From the NCBI RefSeq assembly GCF_900107965.1, contig NZ_FNVU01000008.1, positions 62,001 to 126,000 on the forward strand: 64,000 nt of DNA, in the 5' to 3' direction. The notes under the pieces are model-generated. The model ran no database searches and was not told where the DNA came from. It saw only the letters and a list, made by a program, of their open reading frames with translations. Below are positions 18,137 through 27,067 of this stretch, piece by piece (the first letter of the stretch is position 1; each line of letters opens with the position of its first letter). This DNA comes from Actinacidiphila yanglinensis. Lineage in GTDB: Bacteria; Actinomycetota; Actinomycetes; Streptomycetales; Streptomycetaceae. Made by a program: the position numbers and the translations under genes.

Positions 18137-19222
18137 ATGACGTTGAGAATCGGCATCGGCGGCCCGCAGCCCGGGCAGCTGCGATTCGCTGCCTCGCCCC
18201 TGGCCGAGCTGACCGCGATGCTGCACGTGCTGGCCGAACCCGCGCACCACCCGCAGCTCGCCGGCTGGGCCGGGGACGTCTGGGCCGGGCTCCCGCCGGA
18301 GCTGGCCGAGCGGCTCAGGGAGGCGGAGTTCCTCTGGCGTTCCTCACGAGCCGACTTCCTGGTTCCCGCGCGGCCCCGGCCCACGCTCGCCGAGGAGTTG
18401 GACGACGTGGACCGGATCGACGACGAGACCTACGTCACCGCAGCGCTCATCACCACGTGCGGCAGCAACCGGGTCCACTTCGCCGCGCCGTCGCCCCTCG
18501 CCGACGTAACAGCGCGCGAGCGGGCCCTGGATCTCGCCCAGGCGCGCGGTGCGCTCCAGGAGGCCTTCGCGGAACGCCTGCTTGCGGACCCGGCCGCCGT
18601 ACGGGCGCGGGTGCGCGACACCCTCGAACAGTGCGCCGAGGCCTTCTTCGACGCCGCCTGGGCGGGTGTCGCCGTACAACTCGCCACCGACCTGCGGCTG
18701 AAGAACGATCTGCTGAAGCGTCAGGGCGTCGGGGCGGCGCTCGCGTCGATCTCCGGCGCCGTCGCCCTGGCGCCGGACGGCAACTGCATCATCGTGGACA
18801 AGTTGCAGGACAATGCGACCGCCGCTCAGGGCTCCGGGGTCACCTTCCTCCCCAGTGTCTTCGGCCGGCCGCACCTGGTGGCGGTCCACGCGCCCGGGTG
18901 GCAGCCGGTGCTGCAGTACCCCGTCGCCGAGCCGGGCCCACCCGAGCCCGTCTCGCTGGAAACGGTGACGCTGCGGCTGGAGGCGCTCGCACATCCGGTA
19001 CGGCTGCGGCTGCTGCGCACCCTGGCCCGAGGCCCGCACACCACAGGCGAGTTGGCCCACGCATGGGAGCTTTCACCTCCGGAGGTGTCCCGCCACCTCG
19101 CCATCCTGCGCCGCGCGGGCCTCCTCACGGCCCGGCGGGAGGGCCGCTACGTCCGGTACACGGTGAACGTGGGTGATCTGACCGAGCTGGGGGGCGACTT
19201 GCTGGCGGCGGTGCTGCGCTGA
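18137..19222 (+). CDS. DUF5937 / ArsR-type helix-turn-helix regulator
   Basis: 361 residues. The N-terminal ~260 residues match the helical sensor region found in actinobacterial DUF5937 proteins (RFAASPLAELTAMLHVLAEP near the start). The C-terminal ~85 residues are an ArsR-like winged helix (LEALAHPVRLRLLRTLARGPHTTGELA, then LSPPEVSRHLAILRRAGLL). This sensor-first, DNA-binding-last order is typical of the family. The palindrome 39 bases upstream and the divergent exporter suggest repression of both genes. Confidence 0.87.
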   Translation: MTLRIGIGGPQPGQLRFAASPLAELTAMLHVLAEPAHHPQLAGWAGDVWAGLPPELAERLREAEFLWRSSRADFLVPARPRPTLAEELDDVDRIDDETYVTAALITTCGSNRVHFAAPSPLADVTARERALDLAQARGALQEAFAERLLADPAAVRARVRDTLEQCAEAFFDAAWAGVAVQLATDLRLKNDLLKRQGVGAALASISGAVALAPDGNCIIVDKLQDNATAAQGSGVTFLPSVFGRPHLVAVHAPGWQPVLQYPVAEPGPPEPVSLETVTLRLEALAHPVRLRLLRTLARGPHTTGELAHAWELSPPEVSRHLAILRRAGLLTARREGRYVRYTVNVGDLTELGGDLLAAVLR

Positions 19223-19279
19223 GGAGAGTCGATCGACGTGGTCAGCCGAGGCGGTGTCGGACGTGGTGGCGAGGCCCGG

Positions 19280-19654
19280 TCACGCGCTGAGGTGCTCGTG
19301 GAGCATCTGCCAGGTTCCGGCGTTGTTGACGAGTACGTTGGTGCCGCGCCCGCTGCCTGATCGCGGCCGGCCGTCGACGGCCCCGGTCCAGGTGAACCGG
19401 TAGCGGCAGACCGCGTGGTCATCGCTGTGGACGATCCACTCCAGATCGTCGATCCGGTAGGTCTCGTCGCGGATGGTGGCGAAGGTGTCGGCGATGGCGC
19501 GGAGGACGGCTTCGCGGCCGCGGTGCGAACCGTCGGAGAACCAGTAGACGGCCTCGGGCGCGATCAGCGGGACGAGCCGGGTGATGTCGTGGCTGTTCGT
19601 CGCCTGCTCGTAGGCGCGGATGAACTCGGTGAGCGGCGCGGTGGCTTCGGCCAT
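19280..19654 (-). CDS. NTF2-like / SnoaL-type small protein
   Basis: 124 residues from ATG 19654 with AAGGGA upstream. The fold signature of ketosteroid-isomerase-like proteins is seen: a first helix LTEFIRAYEQATNSHDITRLVPLIAPEAV (split over residues 7-35), YWFSDGSHRGREAVLRAI, then beta strands with CRYRFTWTGAVDG and TNVLVN. It belongs to the nuclear-transport-factor-2-like superfamily, whose members are isomerases, cyclases or stress proteins. No catalytic residue assignment is possible. It stands alone, divergent from the FAD oxidoreductase. Confidence 0.82.
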   Translation of the reverse strand: MAEATAPLTEFIRAYEQATNSHDITRLVPLIAPEAVYWFSDGSHRGREAVLRAIADTFATIRDETYRIDDLEWIVHSDDHAVCRYRFTWTGAVDGRPRSGSGRGTNVLVNNAGTWQMLHEHLSA

Positions 19655-19784
19655 CGACGGTCCCTTTCTCCCTTGCGCGACCGACATGGCGCGAGCCCAA
19701 CGACCCGCGGGATCGCCGACCTTCACTCGGATGGCCTCGTGGATTCCGGGGTGGGGCGGGTATGCCCCACGTGAGGAGAGGGTG

Positions 19785-21059
19785 GTGGCGGTCGTGGCGG
19801 CGGATGGGGTGGAACCGGTGGACGTGCTGGTCGTGGGCGCGGGTGTGGCGGGGTTGGCGTGCGCGCGGGATCTCGCGGAGGCCGGGATCGGGGTGCGGGT
19901 GCTGGAGGGTTCCGACGGGGTGGGCGGGCGGATGCGCACCGACGTACGGGACGGGTTCCGGCTCGATCGCGGCTTTCAAGTGTTCAACACGTCCTATCCG
20001 CAGGTCAAGCGGCGTCTTGAGCTGCGGGCGCTGCGGCTGCGGCCGTTCACCCCGGGAATGCTGGTGCACACCCCCGAGGGGCGGGTGCGGTTCGCCGATC
20101 CCAGCCGGGGGCCGGATCGGCTCGGCGGCCTGGCCGGCCTCGTGCCCGGACGGCTGGGGTCCGCGCGCGACCTGGCCGCGCTCGGAGTCCTCAGCGGTCG
20201 GGACATGTTCGCGCCCGCCCGCGTGCTGAAGCGGGGCGCCGATCGCACCACCAGGACCGCGCTGGCCGACGCGGGCCTGTCGGAGGAGTTCGCGGACCGG
20301 GTACTGCGGCCGTTCCTGTCGGGAGTCTTCCTGGAGGACGACCTGGAGACGTCCAGCCGCTTCTTCCACCTGGTGTGGCGGTCCATGCTGCGCGGCACCC
20401 TCTGCCTGCCGGCCGACGGCATCGGCGCGGTGCCGGCGCTGCTCGCCGACGGGCTGCCGCCCGGCACGGTCCGGTTGGAGTCGGCGGTCGAGGCGCTGAC
20501 CGGCGACGGGGTGCTGCTGGCCGGCGGCGGGGAGCTGCGGGCCGCCGCGGTCGTGGTCGCCACCGGGCCGGGCGCGGCCGGCCGGTTGCTGCCCGAGCTG
20601 CCCGCGGTGCCGACCCGCGCGGTGACGACCTATTACCACAGCGCGCCCGCTTCCCCGCTCGCCGAGCCCGTCCTGCTCACCGACTCGGCCCGGCGCGTCC
20701 TGAACACCGTGGTGCTCAGCGAGGTCGGCCCGACGTACGCGCCGCCGGGCCGCGCCCTCGTCTCGACGTCGGTGCTCGGCGCCGCGGACACCCCGACCGA
20801 GGCCGAGGTGCGCCGCGTCCTCGCGGAGTTGTACGACACCGTTACCCGGGACTGGGAGCCCGTCGGGGAGTACCGCGTCGCGGAGGCCCTGCCGGCGATG
20901 GCTCCCCCGTGGCCGCTGACCCGGACCACGCGGATGGAGGGCGGGGCGGGCGCCCGCCGCTACGTGTGCGGGGACCACCGCGCGACCGGTTCCGTCCAGG
21001 GCGCCCTCGCCTCCGGGGCCCGGGCCGCCCGCGAGGTCCTCGCCGACCTGGAGGTGTGA
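19785..21059 (+). CDS. FAD-dependent oxidoreductase (amine oxidase / phytoene desaturase-like)
   Basis: 424 residues from GTG 19785 with GAGGAG 6 bases upstream; GTG 19782 is equally in frame. The N-terminal dinucleotide-binding motif is clear (VLVVGAGVAGLACARDLAEAG), followed by the GG motif GSDGVGGRMRT and the conserved FQVFNTSYP. A second flavin-binding segment (VVVATGPGAAGRLL) and the C-terminal CGDHRATGSVQGALASGARAA are also present. This pattern is that of protoporphyrinogen-oxidase/carotenoid-desaturase-like flavoproteins. The substrate is unknown, and no carotenoid genes adjoin it. Confidence 0.87.
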   Translation: MAVVAADGVEPVDVLVVGAGVAGLACARDLAEAGIGVRVLEGSDGVGGRMRTDVRDGFRLDRGFQVFNTSYPQVKRRLELRALRLRPFTPGMLVHTPEGRVRFADPSRGPDRLGGLAGLVPGRLGSARDLAALGVLSGRDMFAPARVLKRGADRTTRTALADAGLSEEFADRVLRPFLSGVFLEDDLETSSRFFHLVWRSMLRGTLCLPADGIGAVPALLADGLPPGTVRLESAVEALTGDGVLLAGGGELRAAAVVVATGPGAAGRLLPELPAVPTRAVTTYYHSAPASPLAEPVLLTDSARRVLNTVVLSEVGPTYAPPGRALVSTSVLGAADTPTEAEVRRVLAELYDTVTRDWEPVGEYRVAEALPAMAPPWPLTRTTRMEGGAGARRYVCGDHRATGSVQGALASGARAAREVLADLEV

Positions 21060-21067
21060 GCGGTGAC

Positions 21068-21098
21068 CGGGGGCCGCGGAGGCGGGTCGGCGCCCCCG
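21068..21098. terminator. Weak hairpin between convergent flavoprotein and sulfatase genes
   Basis: CGGGGGC and GCCCCCG form a 7-bp stem enclosing 17 bases in the 45-base convergent gap. Confidence 0.35.
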
Positions 21099-21104
21099 CG
21101 CGGG

Positions 21105-22571
21105 TCAGGCCGAGCGCTCCGGTTCGAACGCGCTGAGACTGGGGTCGTAGTCGGAGGCGCCGATGTCGTACATCGGTGTCATCCAGTGGTAGAAGTTGTC
21201 GCCGCGTTCGCGGAGCAGGCCGTAGAGCCGGCGCATCAGACGGCGGCGGACGTCGGCCAGTTCGGGATGCGGGTAGCGGTTGGTGAGTTCGTGCGGGTCG
21301 GCGGTCAGGTCGTACAGCTCGTTGACCGACTCGGGGTTCACCACGAGCTTGTAGCGGTCGTCGCGGATCATGCGCTGCGGGTAGGGGAAGTGGTGGCCGT
21401 GGAACTCGGCGAGCAGTTCCGTGCGCCACCGCGGGTGCTCGCCGCGCACCAGGGGCAGCAGGCTGCGGCTGTCCACGGCGGGGGCCGGATCGCAGCCGGC
21501 CAGTTCCAGGATGGTGGCGGTGCAGTCGGTGAGGGTGGCGAACTCCTGCCGGACCTGCGGCTGGAGGCCGGGGACCCGGATGATGCCGGGGATGCGGTAG
21601 ATGTCCTCGTACATCGCCGGGCCCTTGTCGTGCAGCCGGTGGGCGCCGGTGAACTCGCCGTGGTCGGCGGTGAAGAACACCGAGGTGTCGTCGTTCAGGC
21701 CGAGCTCGTCCAGCCGGGTCAGGATCCGGCCGATCTGCTCGTCGATGAGGGTGACGTAGCCCCAGTAGACGGCGATGAGTTTGCGGGTCACCTCGATCGG
21801 CATCGTGTCGAAGGTCCAGTGGGCGCTGTAGTTGCGCTGTACCGGCGGCTTCCCCTCGAAGGTCTCGGCGATCGAGGGGGGCAGCTCGACGAGGTCGGGG
21901 TCGTACAGGTCGTAGTACGCGTCGGGCAGCAGGTAGGGAAGGTGGGGGCCGAAGAAGTGGGTGGCCTGGAAGAAGGGCCGGCCGGTGGCGGCGTAGCGCT
22001 CCAGTTGCTCGATGGTGCGGCTGGCGAGGTAGTACTCGAAGGTCGCCTCCACCGGCTGGTGCAGGCGGGCGGCGAGCAGGTTGCCCGGATTGCCGTTGGG
22101 CATGGTGCCGCGGACCGGCTCGGAGATCCGGTAGGGCGGCAGGTCGTGCTCGGCGAGGTGGGCGAGGTAGTCCGGGTGGTCGACGGGGTTGTGCCATCCG
22201 GCCAGGTCCGGGCCCTCGAAGCCGTACGAGGCGGCGTTGCGCTGGGTGCCGCCGTGCCACTTGCCGACCAGGCCGAGCTGGTAGTCGCGCTCGGCGAGGG
22301 CGGCGGGGAAGGTGAAGACGTCCTCGCGCAGGTCTTCCAGATAGCCGACGTTGCGCTCGTGGTTGGCCAGCAGCCGGTGGCGGAAGGGGGCCTGGCCGGT
22401 GAGCAGGCTGGCCCGGGCGGGCGTGCAGATCGCGGTGGGCGTGTAGAAGCGGTCGAAGCGGGTGCCGCCGGCCGCCAGCCGGTCCAGGTGCGGGGTGGCC
22501 ACGTGCGGGTTCCCGTAGGCGCCCAGCGTGTCCACCCGGTGCTGGTCGGTCATCAGGAACAGCAGGTTCAC
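21105..22571 (-). CDS. Type I (formylglycine) sulfatase
   Basis: 488 residues. GTG 22571 overlaps the stop of the upstream binding-protein gene (GTGA), so translation is probably coupled. The N-terminus opens directly with the metal-binding strand NLLFLMTDQHR. The activation motif is Cys49-Thr-Pro-Ala-Arg53, followed by ASLLTG, so Cys49 should be converted to formylglycine. Further hallmarks are LVGKWH, FFTADHGEFTGAH and the late KYKLVV-type strand (RYKLVVNPES). There is no signal peptide, so the enzyme acts in the cytoplasm after substrate import. It is the last gene of the FGE-ROK-ABC cassette. The substrate is probably an alkyl, aryl or choline-type sulfate ester. Confidence 0.92.
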   Translation of the reverse strand: MNLLFLMTDQHRVDTLGAYGNPHVATPHLDRLAAGGTRFDRFYTPTAICTPARASLLTGQAPFRHRLLANHERNVGYLEDLREDVFTFPAALAERDYQLGLVGKWHGGTQRNAASYGFEGPDLAGWHNPVDHPDYLAHLAEHDLPPYRISEPVRGTMPNGNPGNLLAARLHQPVEATFEYYLASRTIEQLERYAATGRPFFQATHFFGPHLPYLLPDAYYDLYDPDLVELPPSIAETFEGKPPVQRNYSAHWTFDTMPIEVTRKLIAVYWGYVTLIDEQIGRILTRLDELGLNDDTSVFFTADHGEFTGAHRLHDKGPAMYEDIYRIPGIIRVPGLQPQVRQEFATLTDCTATILELAGCDPAPAVDSRSLLPLVRGEHPRWRTELLAEFHGHHFPYPQRMIRDDRYKLVVNPESVNELYDLTADPHELTNRYPHPELADVRRRLMRRLYGLLRERGDNFYHWMTPMYDIGASDYDPSLSAFEPERSA

Positions 22572-23560
22572 TTGCCGTAGACCTTCGCGTAGGCGGTGCC
22601 GTCGTAGTAGGCCGAGGGGGCCGGCGCCTTCTTGACCTGGCCGGTTCCGACGAAGAAGTCGGTGAGGCCGCTGAGCCACTTCTCGACGGTGCCGTCCTTG
22701 GTCTTGGCGACCAGTTCCGCGGTGGTGAGCAGCTGCACGTTGGCCGCGTCGGCCTGCACCTGTGCCTTGCTGACCTGGAGCATGTCCGCCGCGAGGCCGA
22801 TCGCCTCGTCCTTGTGCGCGACCCGCCAGTCGTTGGCCTGCTGGAGCACCCGGACGACCTTCTGGTCCCGCTCCGGATCGGCCTTGGGGCCGGAGACGAA
22901 CGCGGTCGGGAAGGCGTGGTCGGGGAAGTCGCGGTCGGCGGCGAGTTCCACCAGCTTCGGTACGCGCTTCTTGATCGTGTCGATCAGCGGGTAGTAGAAG
23001 CCGGCGCCCTGGATCTGCCCGGCGGAGAAGGCCGACACGAGGGTGGCCGGGTCCATCGCCACCTTCTTGATGTCCGAGGTGGTCATCCCCGCCTTCTGCA
23101 GCGCGAGGTTGAGGATCATCTCGCCCGACGTACCCTCGGGCACCGCCACCTTCTTGCCCTTGAGCCCCTGCATCGAGGTGATGCCCGGCTGGGCGATCAC
23201 CCGGTCGGCGAAGGTGAGGGTGTCGATCGCGATCACCCGGGCCTTGCCGGTCGCGGGCAGCCACAGCGCGCCCGGGCCGATGTAGCCGTAGTCGAGGTCG
23301 CCGGCGCCCAGCGCCTGGATCTGGATCGGGCCGTTGGTGAAGACCTTGACGCTCGCGCTCAGGCCCGCCTTCTTCCACAGGCCCTGCTTGTCGGCTATCG
23401 CCAGCAGGCTGGAGCCGTTGAAGTCGCCGATGTAGCCGAAGCGGACCTTGGTGCCGCCACCGGAGCCGCCGGACCCGCCGGAGGAGCAGGCGGTCGCGGT
23501 GAGTGAGAGCGCGGATGCGGACAGTGCGGTGACGAAGCCGCGACGGCTCATCGGGGACAT
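22568..23560 (-). CDS. Lipoprotein substrate-binding protein of SsuA/TauA type
   Basis: 330 residues from ATG 23560 with AAAGGA upstream. The leader has a twin-arginine-like start (MSRRGFVTALSASALS) and a lipobox ending LTATAC, followed by a Gly/Ser linker. The body is a sulfonate/nitrate/taurine-type binding protein (KVRFGYIGDFNGSSLLAIADK, GYIGPGALWLP, LKGKKVAVPEGTSGE). It should capture an organosulfur compound and deliver it to the neighbouring permease. Its stop overlaps the sulfatase start, tying import to hydrolysis. Confidence 0.9.
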   Translation of the reverse strand: MSPMSRRGFVTALSASALSLTATACSSGGSGGSGGGTKVRFGYIGDFNGSSLLAIADKQGLWKKAGLSASVKVFTNGPIQIQALGAGDLDYGYIGPGALWLPATGKARVIAIDTLTFADRVIAQPGITSMQGLKGKKVAVPEGTSGEMILNLALQKAGMTTSDIKKVAMDPATLVSAFSAGQIQGAGFYYPLIDTIKKRVPKLVELAADRDFPDHAFPTAFVSGPKADPERDQKVVRVLQQANDWRVAHKDEAIGLAADMLQVSKAQVQADAANVQLLTTAELVAKTKDGTVEKWLSGLTDFFVGTGQVKKAPAPSAYYDGTAYAKVYGK

Positions 23561-23671
23561 GGGGCGTCCTTTCGGGGTGCTCAGCGGGTGAGGTGGGTGC
23601 GGGTCACGCGGGGTGCGGGTCGCAGCGGGTGCGCGGTGGTTCAAGAGAGGGCCCGGCCCGGGAAAGCGGGA

Positions 23672-24451
23672 TCAGGCGTCCGCGTTCGCCGGGGCCTGGT
23701 GGTAGACGGAGTGCCAGACCTGGTTGCGCAGCGCGGCGAAGTCCGCGGAGAGCCGGATCTCCTCGGTCCTGGGATAGGGCAGGTCCACGTCGATCACGGT
23801 GTGCACGCGTCCGGGCCGGGCGGCCATCACCACGACCCGCTGGGCGAGGTAGACCGCCTCCTCCACGTCGTGCGTGACGAACAGGACGGTGCGCCGCTCC
23901 TTGGCCCAGGTATCCAGCAGCCGGTCCTGCAACTGCACCCGGGTCAGCGCGTCCAGCGCCCCGAACGGCTCGTCCATCAGCAGCACTTCGGGGTCGACCG
24001 CGTAGGCGCGGGCGATGGCGCAGCGCTGCTTCATCCCGCCCGACAGGGTCTTCGGCAGGGCGTCGGCGAAGTCGGACAGGCCCACGAGCTCGATCGCGTG
24101 GTCGGCGCGCGCCCGGCGTTCCCTGGCCGGCATCGAGGTCAGCCGCAACCCGAACTCGACGTTCCGGCGCACCGTCAGCCACGGGAACAGCGCGTACTGC
24201 TGGAAGATCACCCCGCGGTCGGGCCCCGGTCCGGTGACCGGCCGGCCGTCCACGGACACCTCGCCCGCGCTGGGCTCGACCAGCCCGGCGGCCATGCCGA
24301 GCAGCGTGCTCTTGCCGCAGCCGGACGGCCCGACGACGGTGACGAACTCCCGCTCCTCGATGTCCAGCGTCACCCCGCCCAGCGCGGTGAAGGTCCCGTT
24401 CTTCACCGGGTACGTCCTGACGGCGTCCCGGAAGGAGATCTTGTGCGTCAT
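23672..24451 (-). CDS. ABC importer ATPase, SsuB/TauB type
   Basis: 259 residues. ATG 24451 overlaps the permease stop (ATGA). Walker A is GPSGCGKST, the Q-loop FQQYALFPW, the signature LSGGMKQR, Walker [13 protein letters not shown] and the switch His in FVTHDVEEA. This is the pattern of nitrate/sulfonate/taurine import ATPases. A 111-base gap separates it from the binding-protein gene. Confidence 0.93.
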   Translation of the reverse strand: MTHKISFRDAVRTYPVKNGTFTALGGVTLDIEEREFVTVVGPSGCGKSTLLGMAAGLVEPSAGEVSVDGRPVTGPGPDRGVIFQQYALFPWLTVRRNVEFGLRLTSMPARERRARADHAIELVGLSDFADALPKTLSGGMKQRCAIARAYAVDPEVLLMDEPFGALDALTRVQLQDRLLDTWAKERRTVLFVTHDVEEAVYLAQRVVVMAARPGRVHTVIDVDLPYPRTEEIRLSADFAALRNQVWHSVYHQAPANADA

Positions 24452-25290
24452 CGTCGCTCCTGCCAACCGGTGAGACGCCGCTCGGCGAGCAGCAGCAGCC
24501 GGTCCATGACCAGGCCGAGCACGCCGATGGTGATCAGTCCCACGAAGATCGTGTCGAGGTCGTAGTACGTCTCGGCGTGCTGCATCCGGAAGCCGAGTCC
24601 CTCCTGCGCGGCGATCAGCTCCGCGGCCACCAGGGTCGACCAGGCCGCGCCCAGCCCGATCCGCATGCCGACCAGGATGAACGGCGCCGAGGCGGGGATG
24701 ACCACCTTGAGGAAGACCGTCCGGTCCTTCGCACCCAGCACCCGCGCCGCGTCGATGAGGGTGCGGTCGACGTCCAGCACGCCCTGGAAGGTCGCGACCA
24801 CGCTGGACAGGAACGCGGCCATGAAGATCACGAAGATCTTCGGTGTCTCCCCGATGCCCAACAGCACGACGGCGAGCGGGATGAGGGCCAGCGGCGGCAC
24901 CGTGCGGAAGAACTGGATGTACGGCTCGAACAGGCCCCGCGCCACCGGGTACCAGCCCATCAGGAACCCGACGACGACGGCGAGCGCGGTGCCGAGCAGG
25001 AAGCCGACGAGCACCCGGCGCAGGCTGGCGGCGATGTCGCCCTCCAGCGTGCCGTCGCCCAGGAGTTGGCTGGCCCGCCGTCCCACCGCCACCGGGCCGG
25101 GCAGGTCGTGCACCCCGCGGGCGGCCAGCAGCGCCCACACACCGAGGCCGATCGCGACCGCGATCAGGTTCAGCACCAGGCGCGGTACGCCACGGCGCCG
25201 GACCCGCGGGTCGGGCGGGGCGGTCGCGGCCCCGTCGGAGGGCGCCCCCGCGGGCGGTGCGGCGTCCTTCCGGCTCGTCACCAGGTCCAT
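24448..25290 (-). CDS. ABC importer permease, SsuC/TauC type
   Basis: 280 residues from ATG 25290 (GAGG five bases upstream). An ATG at 25320 overlaps the ROK stop and would add 10 residues. Six membrane segments are traceable. The cytoplasmic coupling helix reads [25 protein letters not shown], matching the EAA loop of the BinPDT permease family, and [22 protein letters not shown] is the conserved following stretch. It is co-transcribed with the ATPase and ROK genes. Confidence 0.92.
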   Translation of the reverse strand: MDLVTSRKDAAPPAGAPSDGAATAPPDPRVRRRGVPRLVLNLIAVAIGLGVWALLAARGVHDLPGPVAVGRRASQLLGDGTLEGDIAASLRRVLVGFLLGTALAVVVGFLMGWYPVARGLFEPYIQFFRTVPPLALIPLAVVLLGIGETPKIFVIFMAAFLSSVVATFQGVLDVDRTLIDAARVLGAKDRTVFLKVVIPASAPFILVGMRIGLGAAWSTLVAAELIAAQEGLGFRMQHAETYYDLDTIFVGLITIGVLGLVMDRLLLLAERRLTGWQERR

Positions 25291-25316
25291 CGTTGCCTCG
25301 TTCCGCTCGCGGCTGC

Positions 25317-26843
25317 TCATCGGGTGCTTCGGGGTTCGCCGACGCTGCCCGCGTCCCGCTGGGCCTTCGGTGCGGCGGATCGGGTGCGGGTCGCAGGATC
25401 CGTGGGCGCCGCGGGGGGCGTACGGGTGCGGGTGCCGGTCGGGAAGGCGGCCGACGACGCTGTCGGGGCCGGCTCGGTACCCGCGGCGTCGGGTACGGCG
25501 GGGTAGCGGTTCAGCAGGGGTGACTCCCGCAGCACGAGCGCGATGCCGCCGAGCGCGGCACCGACCTCCCCCAGCGCGGCGGAGCGCAGGTCGATCCGGT
25601 CGCGGGACACGGGCAATATGCGGGCGGACAGCGCGCGCTCGATCGGGTCCGTCAACGCCGTTCCCGCGGCGGCGAGTTCGCCACCGACGACGATCACCCC
25701 GGGGCCGATGGCATTGCACACCGCGGCCAGGACCGTGCCGACCTGCCACCCCACGGTGGCGAACACGCCGACCGCGGCGTCCTCGCCGTCGCGCGCCGCC
25801 GCGGTCAGCGCCGCGATGTCGTCGGCGCGGCCCCCGGCCGCGCGGTGTGCGTCCAGCACCGCCCCCACGGAGGCGACGGTCTCCAGGCAGCCGGTGCCCC
25901 CGCACTCGCAGGGGGCGCCGTCCGGGTCGACGGTGATGTGGCCGAACTCGCCGGACAGGCCGTGGGCGCCCCGGTGCAGCGCGCCGCCGACCACCAGCCC
26001 GCCGCCCACACCGTGCGACAGCCGCAGGTACAGGACGTCCTCGCCGCCCGCGGCCGCGCCCCAGGTCGACTCGGCGAGCGCGGCGAGGCGGGTGTTGTTG
26101 TCCACGAGCACCGGGACCCCGAAGTGGTCCCGCAGCAGGCGGGAGACGGCGCCGGGGTCTTCCGGCGGCCGGGCGGTCGTATCGGTGGGGTGTGCGGGCG
26201 ACGCGACCTCTGCGGCCGGTTCCGCCGGGTTCTCCGGGGTGCCCCCTGCCGCACCCGTTCCCTTGTCTCCCGCCGTGGCCGCCGTCCCGGACCCGGACCC
26301 TGCGTCGGACCCGCCCTTCCCCACCAGCGCGACCGCCGGGGCCTGGGCCGGTCCGACGACGGGTCCGGGTCCGACGACCGGCCCGACCATCCCGACCCCG
26401 ATGGCACTGAGCGCGTCCAGCCGGAGCGAGTCCCCGGCCAGCTTCCCGATCAGCCGCTCGGCCAGCTCGACCCGGTCGGCCCAGCTCAGATCGGGACCGT
26501 GCGGTTCACTCGCCGAACCGACCACCTCGTGCGCGACGTTGACCGCCGCGACGTGCACGGCCCGCCGCGCGAAGTCGATGCCGATCGCCTGCCCGGCCTC
26601 CGGGTTGAGGGCGAGCCGCTCCACCGGCCGGCCCCGCTTGCGCTGCCCCGCCTCCGGCGCCGACGCGACCACCGCGCCGTTGGCGACCAGCGCGCCCACG
26701 ATGTCGTAGAGCGTGGTGCGCGACAGACCGCAGCGCGCACCCAACTCGCCCCGGCTCAGCGGTCCGTGCGTGCGCAGCAGGTCCAGCACCAGTTGCTCGT
26801 GGCCCCGGCGCAGGCGGGACAGGAGGCCGTCTTGTTGCTGCAT
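25317..26843 (-). CDS. ROK-family transcriptional repressor with low-complexity insertion
   Basis: 508 residues from ATG 26843; an in-frame TTG 36 bases earlier is the only upstream option and no Shine-Dalgarno is clear. The N-terminal winged helix ([24 protein letters not shown]...[13 protein letters not shown]) is followed by a ROK kinase-like domain: [39 protein letters not shown] and the zinc motif [11 protein letters not shown] stretch of ~75 Gly/Ala/Pro/Thr-rich residues interrupts the domain where other ROK proteins have a short loop, and a ~60-residue Thr/Pro/Arg-rich tail ends the protein. It probably senses a sugar or sugar sulfate and controls the cassette it heads. Confidence 0.88.
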   Translation of the reverse strand: MQQQDGLLSRLRRGHEQLVLDLLRTHGPLSRGELGARCGLSRTTLYDIVGALVANGAVVASAPEAGQRKRGRPVERLALNPEAGQAIGIDFARRAVHVAAVNVAHEVVGSASEPHGPDLSWADRVELAERLIGKLAGDSLRLDALSAIGVGMVGPVVGPGPVVGPAQAPAVALVGKGGSDAGSGSGTAATAGDKGTGAAGGTPENPAEPAAEVASPAHPTDTTARPPEDPGAVSRLLRDHFGVPVLVDNNTRLAALAESTWGAAAGGEDVLYLRLSHGVGGGLVVGGALHRGAHGLSGEFGHITVDPDGAPCECGGTGCLETVASVGAVLDAHRAAGGRADDIAALTAAARDGEDAAVGVFATVGWQVGTVLAAVCNAIGPGVIVVGGELAAAGTALTDPIERALSARILPVSRDRIDLRSAALGEVGAALGGIALVLRESPLLNRYPAVPDAAGTEPAPTASSAAFPTGTRTRTPPAAPTDPATRTRSAAPKAQRDAGSVGEPRSTR

Positions 26844-26867
26844 GCCGACAGGATGCGGACCCGCCGA

Positions 26868-26893
26868 TTTTTTCGTCAATGCTCCGGAAAAAA
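26868..26893. promoter_or_regulatory. AT-rich inverted repeat upstream of ROK cassette, probable ROK operator
   Basis: TTTTTTC (26868-26874) and GAAAAAA (26887-26893) are perfect arms around a 12-base spacer. They stand out sharply in GC-rich DNA, 25 bases ahead of the ROK start. NagC/Mlc/XylR-type ROK repressors bind T-run/A-run dyads of this shape. The minus strand carries TTGACG within the spacer, a possible -35 box. Confidence 0.55.
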
Positions 26894-27030
26894 GAACTCG
26901 GCGCCGCCGGTTCCGGGTCCGGGCGGCAAGTCACCACGTCAGAAAGGGTTCTGGCGCTTCGTCAGCTCTCCCGTCGCGACCTGATCCTTATCACCGGGGT
27001 TACGTTCCCTTCACGGGCGTTCACAATCGG

Positions 27031-27067
27031 GCGTCCGCGAAGGGGCGTTCTCACACGTCGCGGACGC
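27031..27067 (-). terminator. Hairpin overlapping the end of the FGE gene
   Basis: GCGTCCGCGA and TCGCGGACGC form a perfect 10-bp stem with a 17-base loop. The right arm lies in the last codons of the FGE gene. It may attenuate read-through toward the ROK gene. Confidence 0.4.

Noticed and set aside
26868-26893. T-run/A-run considered as a rho-independent terminator
   Set aside because: No GC stem joins the runs; position ahead of the ROK start suits an operator better.
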